From Bacteroidota bacterium (lineage in GTDB: Bacteria; Bacteroidota; Bacteroidia; Chitinophagales; Chitinophagaceae), in contig JAKAJX010000021.1 of assembly GCA_021824855.1 (NCBI GenBank), positions 1-5,830 of the forward strand: DNA of 5,830 nt. The letters run 5' to 3'. The notes under the pieces were generated by a model, which was not told the origin of the DNA, ran no database searches, and saw nothing but the letters and a program-made list of their open reading frames with translations. The position numbers were made by a program, and so were the translations under genes. This document shows positions 1-4,555 of the stretch, in pieces. Positions within the stretch are counted from its first letter, which is position 1, and the number at the start of each line of letters is the position of its first letter.

Positions 1-549
1 AAAGAAGAATTAATATTGGTTGAACAATGGGTAGAACGAAGAAAATTTGCAGCTATTGGTGAAATTGGATTAGATTTTTATTGGGATACTACTTATAAAA
101 AGGAACAATATGATTCATTTGAGTTTCAAATGAATATAGCCTTAAATAAAAATTTACCAATTGTTATTCATACACGTAATGCAATGGAAGAAACAATTAA
201 TTGTGTAAAACCTTTTTCTGACAAAGGGCTAAGAGGCATTTTTCATTGTTTTGGAGGTAGTTATGAAGAAGCAAAAAAAATTATTGATTTAGGATTTTTA
301 TTGGGAATAGGCGGAGTAATTACTTATAAAAAAGCCGGATTAGATAAAGTTCTTGATAAAATAGATTTACAGCATATAGTTATAGAAACGGATGCGCCAT
401 ATTTAACGCCTGTGCCATTTAGGGGTAAAAGAAATGAAAGTAGTTATTTACAATATATTATCGCCTCATTGGCTAATATAAAAGGTGTTTCGGAAGAAGA
501 AGTTGCAAGTATTACTACTACCAATGCCGAAAAATTATTCGTTCTATAA
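1..549 (+). CDS. tatD: TatD family metal-dependent hydrolase (DNase), 5'-truncated by window edge
   Basis: This is the C-terminal 182 residues of a TatD-type TIM-barrel hydrolase; the frame is open to base 1, so the true start lies off the window. The TTG at 16 is an internal Leu codon, not a start. TatD proteins are usually about 255-260 residues, so some 75 are missing, including the N-terminal metal-binding HxH. Visible family motifs in order are GEIGLDFYW (nt 58-84, metal-ligand Glu), IHTRNA (nt 166-183, His ligand), FHCFGGS (nt 241-261, His ligand) and ETDAPYLTPVPFRGKRNE (nt 385-438, Asp ligand plus the conserved C-terminal signature). Family members are Mg-dependent 3'-5' exonucleases/DNases of the cytoplasm, linked to DNA repair and turnover in some bacteria; the real substrate here is inferred. 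The stop at 547-549 lies 11 bp before the tRNA promoter, so the tRNA is probably transcribed separately. Confidence 0.93.
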   Translation, partial: KEELILVEQWVERRKFAAIGEIGLDFYWDTTYKKEQYDSFEFQMNIALNKNLPIVIHTRNAMEETINCVKPFSDKGLRGIFHCFGGSYEEAKKIIDLGFLLGIGGVITYKKAGLDKVLDKIDLQHIVIETDAPYLTPVPFRGKRNESSYLQYIIASLANIKGVSEEEVASITTTNAEKLFVL

Positions 550-560
550 GTTTATACTAT

Positions 561-568
561 TACTTTTG
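561..568 (+). promoter_or_regulatory. Bacteroidota-type -7 promoter element for tRNA-Ser
   Basis: TACTTTTG matches the TAnnTTTG consensus of the Bacteroidota housekeeping sigma factor exactly and sits 14 bp before the mature tRNA 5' end, a spacing that suits a short tRNA leader. No convincing -33 TTG is visible about 20 bp upstream, where the end of tatD lies. The match and the placement are seen; promoter function is inferred. Confidence 0.6.
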
Positions 569-582
569 CAGTCCTTAAAAAA

Positions 583-670
583 GGAGAGTTGTCCGAGTGG
601 TTGAAGGAGCACGCCTGGAAAGTGTGTATACCTCTAAAGGGTATCGAGGGTTCGAATCCCTCACTCTCCG
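583..670 (+). tRNA. tRNA-Ser (anticodon GGA)
   Basis: The sequence folds as a complete type II (long variable arm) tRNA. The acceptor stem is GGAGAGT (583-589) paired with ACTCTCC (663-669), with discriminator G670, the base usual for serine tRNAs. The D stem is TCC/GGA (592-594/606-608). The anticodon stem is CACGC/GTGTG (610-614/622-626, one G-T pair) closing loop CTGGAAA, which places anticodon GGA at 617-619; it reads UCC and UCU. The variable arm stem is ATACC/GGTAT (628-632/640-644). The T arm is GAGGG-TTCGAAT-CCCTC (646-662). The 3' CCA is not encoded (CAT follows the discriminator), so it must be added by CCA-adding enzyme. It stands alone, with no second tRNA beside it. Confidence 0.97.
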
Positions 671-777
671 CATTTATATGCTTACTCTATTTAAAACCGC
701 TTAGTTATCGTTTTGTACTTTTATTAGTAAATCTATTTTAAACTTTTTTATTTTCTTTTATTCTTATCTGGGCATCA

Positions 778-879
778 CGAAAATATTCCGAAAAAATTGC
801 TCACTATATTATTCATGATAGTTGATATTCATCAGAACTTTGAAAGTAGTGTAGTTAGCAACAAGTAAGAATATTTTCG
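778..879. repeat. Widely spaced 11-bp inverted repeat in intergenic region
   Basis: CGAAAATATTC (778-788) has an exact reverse complement, GAATATTTTCG, at 869-879, with 80 bp between the arms. The pair sits in the 247-bp AT-rich gap between the tRNA and the lipoprotein gene, the second arm about 39 bp before the GTG start. It could be two operator half-sites or a long-range hairpin in the leader; in AT-rich DNA a chance match is also plausible. Apart from this, the gap (671-917) holds T-rich tracts and no gene I can support. Confidence 0.3.
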
Positions 880-917
880 AGATGTATCTAAAGTTTAAAC
901 CTAATAAAACCAAGTAA

Positions 918-1466
918 GTGAAACATTCTTTAGTACTAATTGCTGTAGCATCAGTAATTATTTCATCATGCAGTGTATCTAAAACCTATTTTACAACCGA
1001 TGTGCGTAATAAAATAGAAAATGCCGGAGTTCCTTTAAATAAACTTCAATTCTATATTGATAGAGATGTGGAATTGAAAAGAGAAATTACTCAGGCCGAA
1101 GCACATTTAAATAATGGTGAGGTTAAAGTAGAAAATGGTAAATATGTAAGTGTTATTCATCTTAAAAAAAATACACCGGGGGTTTGCTCAGGAATCTATC
1201 CGGATAAAGTATTAATATCTTTCGAAACCGGACCGGATAAATTTCTCACTTTTGGCAAAACTAAATTTGCAACAGCCGCAGAGCCATATAGAATTTTGGC
1301 TTTTAATTGGATGAAAAATAATGATGGATTGATACAATATGAAGGTAAATCATATCATATTATTGATGGAACAGAAGCATCTGTTATGATAAAATCTAAA
1401 TTTTTACGAAAAGCCGATGAAGTGAAACACAGAAATATGGAAGGCGTAAAAATAGCAGCTAATTAA
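918..1466 (+). CDS. Putative lipoprotein of unknown function, GTG start
   Basis: This gene encodes 182 residues that I cannot assign to a named family. The N-terminus is a clear lipoprotein signal peptide: MKH, a hydrophobic run over residues 5-15, and lipobox ISSC with the acylated Cys at 18. After the Cys comes SVSKTY, without the acidic cluster that acts as surface export signal in some Bacteroidota, so anchoring on the periplasmic side of a membrane is the simpler guess. The mature part has no transmembrane segment; it contains QFYIDRDVELKRE (about 45-57), KKNTPGVCSG (about 83-92, with a second Cys) and a beta-rich looking C-terminal half, which suggests a compact periplasmic domain. GTG is chosen because the preceding in-frame codon (915-917) is TAA and the next Met is near residue 131, past the signal peptide. 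The gene converges on the DUF983 gene with 7 bp between stops. Confidence 0.72.
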   Translation: MKHSLVLIAVASVIISSCSVSKTYFTTDVRNKIENAGVPLNKLQFYIDRDVELKREITQAEAHLNNGEVKVENGKYVSVIHLKKNTPGVCSGIYPDKVLISFETGPDKFLTFGKTKFATAAEPYRILAFNWMKNNDGLIQYEGKSYHIIDGTEASVMIKSKFLRKADEVKHRNMEGVKIAAN

Positions 1467-1473
1467 ACAAGTA

Positions 1474-1929
1474 TTAGTTGGCTTTATATGCTTCTATTGT
1501 TCTTTCGGTTTTTTGAGGGTTGTGTAGTTGCCATTCGGCATCGTATGATACAAACCAACTTAGCCAAATACTTCTCGAAAGCCGCATTAATAAAGGTTGT
1601 ATGGTTAAAATAACTATAATATACGCTCCCATAAAATAAAAAATTCTGTTGTCATCAATAGCCAGCGTAATGCCAATTAATACTTTCCATGCAATAAAAA
1701 ATGCCACACTAAATGCAATAGACAATGCATAGCTAACATAGCCTGTTCCATAATAAAATCCAACTTCTATTTCGGTAGGTTGCCCACATACAGCACAGTT
1801 TTGGGGCATTTTAGTAATATCCTTAAAATTGTAGGCATTTTTGGTTTCAAAAATGTATCCTTTTCTGCAACGAGGACATTTATTGGTTAGTACACTAATT
1901 AAATAATTAGGTTTTGTGTTTCCGTTCAT
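1474..1929 (-). CDS. DUF983 family membrane protein with zinc-ribbon N-terminus
   Basis: The product has 151 residues with an ATG start at 1929. The N-terminal soluble part carries two CxxC pairs, CPRC (residues 18-21) and CAVC (45-48), the arrangement of a zinc ribbon. After it come the conserved stretch GFYYGTGYVSYALS (57-70) and two hydrophobic segments, about 65-90 and 94-115, consistent with two membrane helices. The segment QPLLMRLSRSIWLSWFVSYD (111-130) is followed by a charged tail. This cysteine plus two-helix layout is that of the DUF983 family, common in Bacteroidota and Alphaproteobacteria and without an established function. Metal binding and inner-membrane location are inferred from the motifs. 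A terminator-like repeat separates it from the rhodanese gene upstream, so it probably has its own promoter, though I see no clean TAnnTTTG in the 107-bp gap. Confidence 0.88.
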   Translation of the reverse strand: MNGNTKPNYLISVLTNKCPRCRKGYIFETKNAYNFKDITKMPQNCAVCGQPTEIEVGFYYGTGYVSYALSIAFSVAFFIAWKVLIGITLAIDDNRIFYFMGAYIIVILTIQPLLMRLSRSIWLSWFVSYDAEWQLHNPQKTERTIEAYKAN

Positions 1930-1996
1930 AGTACTGCAAGGTAATTATTATGATTGATTGAGTGTACAGGAATAGGTAAATACTGAGGTATTAGTA

Positions 1997-2026
1997 AAAA
2001 GCAGATTAAATATTTAACCTGCTTTT
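1997..2026 (-). terminator. Intrinsic terminator-like inverted repeat downstream of rhodanese gene
   Basis: Read on the minus strand, AAAAGCAGGTTAAAT is followed directly by ATTTAATCTGCTTTT, a nearly perfect 15-bp inverted repeat with one G-U pair, starting 10 bp after the rhodanese stop and running into a T tract (TTTTTAC). The GC content of the stem is low, with AGCAG/CTGCT the only strong part. On the plus strand the same position forms an A-C mismatch, so the minus strand is the better fit. Confidence 0.65.
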
Positions 2027-2036
2027 AGTTGTGGTT

Positions 2037-2351
2037 TTATTTAATAATATTTTGCATAGAATTCCAACCTCCACCATTATAGGCATCAATTCCTGCACCT
2101 TTTAAAACATTTACGGCCATACTGCTTCTCGATCCGCTTTGGCAAACAGTAATAATGGCTTTCTTTTTTTGTTTTAAAGAATTAATTTTTTGATTAAGTG
2201 CTTGCAGAGGGATGTTAATAGAATCTTTTATATGCCCTCTGTTAAATTCTTCGGGTGTTCTTACATCTACAATTAAAGCACCTTTTGCATATAATTCTTT
2301 TAAATAAGTGGCATTAGAACTTTTGCCAAATAGCATACTTAATATACCCAT
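2037..2351 (-). CDS. Single-domain rhodanese-like protein
   Basis: From the ATG at 2351 the product is a 104-residue, one-domain rhodanese (thiosulfate/persulfide sulfurtransferase fold). Motifs are VDVRTPEEFNRGHI (about 28-41), the active-site loop CQSGSRS (70-76) with catalytic Cys70, and the C-terminal NGGGWNSM (92-99), typical of small cytoplasmic Bacteroidota rhodaneses. The loop keeps the Cys and the CxxGxR pattern needed to carry a persulfide, so it is likely active; its physiological acceptor is unknown. The frame also allows a TTG start at 2372 (111 residues), which would add MYKIFVI and make the N-terminus resemble a signal peptide or anchor. I prefer the ATG because MGxLSxLFG is a usual beginning in this group. 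It lies 73 bp (ATG) downstream of the Crp/Fnr gene on the same strand and is followed by a terminator-like repeat, so the two may be cotranscribed. Confidence 0.87.
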   Translation of the reverse strand: MGILSMLFGKSSNATYLKELYAKGALIVDVRTPEEFNRGHIKDSINIPLQALNQKINSLKQKKKAIITVCQSGSRSSMAVNVLKGAGIDAYNGGGWNSMQNIIK

Positions 2352-2399
2352 AATTACAAATATTTTATACAAAAATGTTGGTATAATTAATATAAATCG

Positions 2400-2413
2400 G
2401 TGACATTAGTTAC
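2400..2413. promoter_or_regulatory. Candidate operator: imperfect palindrome between Crp/Fnr and rhodanese genes
   Basis: GTGAC-ATTA-GTTAC is a 5-4-5 palindrome with one arm mismatch, lying between the regulator stop and the rhodanese start, about 49 bp before the rhodanese ATG. Crp/Fnr dimers bind palindromes of this general size, and the GTGA half-site resembles the core of the E. coli CRP site (TGTGA). No matching copy is visible before the Crp/Fnr gene itself. Binding is inferred. Confidence 0.3.
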
Positions 2414-2424
2414 GAGCTTAAAAA

Positions 2425-3045
2425 TTATAACATCTCGATGTAGTTTCTATGAAGAGATACTAAACCTCTTTGTTCCATTTTTTTTAAAAGACGTGAAATA
2501 ACTTCTCGAGAAGAGTTGAGCTCATCTGCAATTTGTTGATGAGAAATATTGATTTTTTTGGTTTGATTAACTTCGGAATGCCTATTTAAATAAAATTGTA
2601 ATCGTTCATCCATATTTCTAAATGCAACATGGTCTATTAATACCAATAACTCTTCAAATCTGTTGCGATACGTTTCCAAAACAAAATAATACCAACTTTT
2701 ATAATTGGCCATCCATTCGTCCATTAATTGTATGGGAACCATTAATATGGTAGTATCTTCTACTGCTTTGGCCATAATTTTACTGGCTTCCATTTTAGAG
2801 GCACAAACTAACGATAAGGCACAAGCTTCTCCCGGTTTTATGTAATACATTAAAAATTCATCTCCTTCTTCATTTTCTCTAAACACTTTTACCATGCCTT
2901 CTAATATTAACATGGTACTTTTTACATATTGTCCGGTTCTTATAATAATATCTCCGGTTGTAAAGGTTTTAATAGTTGCATTTTTCTCAATATCTTCTTG
3001 CAATTCGGGTTCTAATTGAGCATAAAGCTGATAAAAAGGTTGCAT
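2425..3045 (-). CDS. Crp/Fnr family transcriptional regulator
   Basis: The product has 206 residues from the ATG at 3045, full length for the family. Residues about 15-115 form the cyclic-nucleotide-binding-like beta-roll (TTGDIIIRTGQY at 29-40, ILEGMVKVF at 47-55, IKPGEACALS at 69-78). A long dimerisation helix (about 105-140) follows. A C-terminal winged helix-turn-helix spans about 145-206, with ISHQQIADELNSSREVISRL (167-186) as the helix-turn-helix and LVSLHRNYIEML as the wing. In the phosphate-binding cassette the GExS/R-S pattern of cAMP-binding CRP is replaced by GEACALSLVC, which brings Cys75 and Cys81, so cAMP binding is doubtful. There is no Fnr-type N-terminal cysteine cluster for a 4Fe-4S centre. 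The ligand is unknown; a thiol or sulfur signal is a hypothesis from the cysteines and the rhodanese neighbour. It lies 67 bp after murF with no visible terminator, so partial readthrough from murF is possible. Confidence 0.92.
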   Translation of the reverse strand: MQPFYQLYAQLEPELQEDIEKNATIKTFTTGDIIIRTGQYVKSTMLILEGMVKVFRENEEGDEFLMYYIKPGEACALSLVCASKMEASKIMAKAVEDTTILMVPIQLMDEWMANYKSWYYFVLETYRNRFEELLVLIDHVAFRNMDERLQFYLNRHSEVNQTKKINISHQQIADELNSSREVISRLLKKMEQRGLVSLHRNYIEML

Positions 3046-3112
3046 AAATAATAATGTGTTTGGTTTTAATTTATTCTTATTAATGCTTTGGAAAATAGGT
3101 TTCTTTTCTAAA

Positions 3113-4420
3113 TTATTCTTCCAGTATCTTTTCCATTTGCATACTTCTAGATCCTTTAATTAAAAAGTAAGTAGTAGTAAAATGTTGTTGATGAAACCAC
3201 TTTGCTGCATCTGTTACCGTATTAAAGAACAAGTAATTATGTAAAATGTTTTTATAATCTCCACCAACTAAAATTACATTTTCCCATTGATATTGTTGAA
3301 TAAGTGCAATAAGTTGTTGATGTTCTTTTACACTGTCTTTACCCAACTCCATCATAGCGCCCAACAATAATATTTTTTTAGGAGCTTTTATTGCAGCAAA
3401 ATTTTCAATGGCCAATTTCATACTCGATGGATTGGCATTGTAGGCATCTAAAATAAAATGATTGTCTCCCTTTATTATTAATTGAGATCTGCTGTTGGAG
3501 GGGATATAACTTTCTATTGCCAATTTAATTTTCTCCTCCGGAACGTTAAAATATTTTCCCACTGCAATAGCACATAAAATATTGGGCAAATTATAATTGC
3601 CTACCAATTGTGTAGCAATGGTTGAGATAGAGTTTAGACCTTTAGTTAGTTTTATTTGTAAAAATGGTTCGCTTTGTACTATTTCGCCACATATATCTGC
3701 ATGGCGTGTACCATAAGAAAATATTCTTTTAATTCCTTTACTCATTACCTGTAAATAATCTTCGTCGTTAAATATAAAAGCAGTGCCATCGGTTTGTTTT
3801 AAAAAATCAAACAATTCTCCTTTTCCTTTTTTTACGCCTTCTTCTCCGCCAAAACCTTCTAAATGTGCTTTACCACAATTGGTAATAATGCCATGTGTGG
3901 GTAAAGTATAGGTGCAATAAGATTCAATTTCTTTTTGATGATTTGCTCCCATTTCTATTACAGCAAATGCTGCATCTTTTTGAATGCTAAGCAGTGTAAG
4001 CGGAATGCCTATATGATTATTTAAATTGCCTTGTGTAGTATAAGTAATATACTGAGCGGATAGTACTTTACTTACTAATTCTTTAGTAGTAGTTTTTCCG
4101 TTACTCCCAGTTATTGCAATAAAAGGAATACCATTGCCATTGGGTAAATGGGTAAATTGTTGGCGATGATATTTGGCTAATTCTTGTAAAGTTTCTAAAA
4201 CATTTGTTACAATAATTAGTTGCTCGTGTGGTATGGGCACTTCATCAACAATTGCATAAGCAGCTCCTTTTTCAATAGCTTCTATGGCAAAAAGATTTCC
4301 ATTAAAATTTTCGCCCTTTAATGCAAAAAATAAATCTCCCTTTTTCAGCTTTCTGGTATCGGTTTGAATAGAAGGATATTGTTCGAAAACAGAATAAAGT
4401 TGTTTGATGGTTTCTATCAT
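3113..4420 (-). CDS. murF: UDP-N-acetylmuramoyl-tripeptide--D-alanyl-D-alanine ligase
   Basis: The product has 435 residues and is complete from the ATG at 4420. MurF joins D-Ala-D-Ala to the UDP-MurNAc tripeptide with ATP in the cytoplasm, the last step of the soluble peptidoglycan precursor pathway (EC 6.3.2.10). All three Mur-ligase domains are visible. The N-terminal substrate domain has DTRKLKKGDLFFALKGENFN (21-40). The ATPase domain has the P-loop TGSNGKTTT (104-112), NHIGIPLTLL (135-144), EMGANHQKEI (156-165), AHLEGFGG (185-192) and KGE (200-202), whose Lys is the likely carbamylated residue. The C-terminal domain follows GNYNLPNIL (274-282) and has LDAYNANPSS (324-333), LLLGAMMELG (351-360) and KGSRSMQME (422-430). 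No key residue is missing. The gldJ terminator lies just upstream, so it is probably expressed from its own promoter. Confidence 0.96.
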   Translation of the reverse strand: MIETIKQLYSVFEQYPSIQTDTRKLKKGDLFFALKGENFNGNLFAIEAIEKGAAYAIVDEVPIPHEQLIIVTNVLETLQELAKYHRQQFTHLPNGNGIPFIAITGSNGKTTTKELVSKVLSAQYITYTTQGNLNNHIGIPLTLLSIQKDAAFAVIEMGANHQKEIESYCTYTLPTHGIITNCGKAHLEGFGGEEGVKKGKGELFDFLKQTDGTAFIFNDEDYLQVMSKGIKRIFSYGTRHADICGEIVQSEPFLQIKLTKGLNSISTIATQLVGNYNLPNILCAIAVGKYFNVPEEKIKLAIESYIPSNSRSQLIIKGDNHFILDAYNANPSSMKLAIENFAAIKAPKKILLLGAMMELGKDSVKEHQQLIALIQQYQWENVILVGGDYKNILHNYLFFNTVTDAAKWFHQQHFTTTYFLIKGSRSMQMEKILEE

Positions 4421-4431
4421 AAATTTGGTTT

Positions 4432-4439
4432 CAAAAATA
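4432..4439 (-). promoter_or_regulatory. Possible -7 promoter element for murF
   Basis: On the minus strand TATTTTTG matches TAnnTTTG exactly, ending 11 bp before the murF ATG and lying downstream of the gldJ terminator, where a murF promoter would be needed. The transcript leader would be only a few bases long, and no TTG is seen about 20 bp upstream, so a chance match in AT-rich DNA remains possible. Confidence 0.4.
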
Positions 4440-4483
4440 ATTCACTTTTGGTTGATGGGTATTATTTGAGTTATCTGCGATAA

Positions 4484-4516
4484 AATTAAAAAGAAAGCCC
4501 CAATATTATTGGGGCT
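4484..4516 (-). terminator. Rho-independent terminator after gldJ
   Basis: On the minus strand AGCCCCAAT-AAT-ATTGGGGCT forms a perfect 9-bp stem with a 3-base loop (4496-4516), followed directly by the T-rich tract TTCTTTTTAATTTT. It begins 39 bp after the gldJ stop codon. Stem, loop and tail all fit an intrinsic terminator and read in the gldJ direction. This should separate gldJ from murF transcription, at least partly. Confidence 0.87.
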
Positions 4517-4521
4517 TCTTC

Positions 4522-4536
4522 TCCTGCTATGCAGGA
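4522..4536 (-). repeat. Small hairpin between gldJ stop and terminator
   Basis: TCCTGC (4522-4527) and GCAGGA (4531-4536) form a perfect 6-bp stem around a 3-base loop, 19 bp after the gldJ stop and 5 bp before the terminator stem. It has no T tract of its own. It may stabilise the 3' end of the gldJ mRNA or assist termination; the fold is seen, the role is inferred. Confidence 0.5.
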
Positions 4537-4555
4537 TCGCTGTATTTACCTTTCC

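Noticed and set aside
16..18. TTG as the start of the tatD gene
   Set aside because: The frame is open to base 1 and the TatD family is longer; the N-terminal metal-binding motif must lie upstream, so this codon is internal.
670..714. Terminator after tRNA-Ser (GCAT-TTAT-ATGC hairpin, and AAAAC...GTTTT before a T-rich run)
   Set aside because: The stems are only 4-5 bp, weak and not followed by a clean T tract, so they do not stand out from AT-rich background.
736..768. T-rich tract as a regulatory element
   Set aside because: It lacks an associated hairpin or repeat unit; such tracts are expected in intergenic DNA of this composition.
835..842. GAACTTTG as a -7 promoter element for the lipoprotein gene
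   Set aside because: One mismatch to TAnnTTTG and no TTG at the right upstream spacing; too weak to call.
815..868. 17-codon ORF (MIVDIHQNFESSVV...) in the intergenic region
   Set aside because: Too short, with no recognisable motif, no start signal and no evidence of coding beyond chance in AT-rich DNA.
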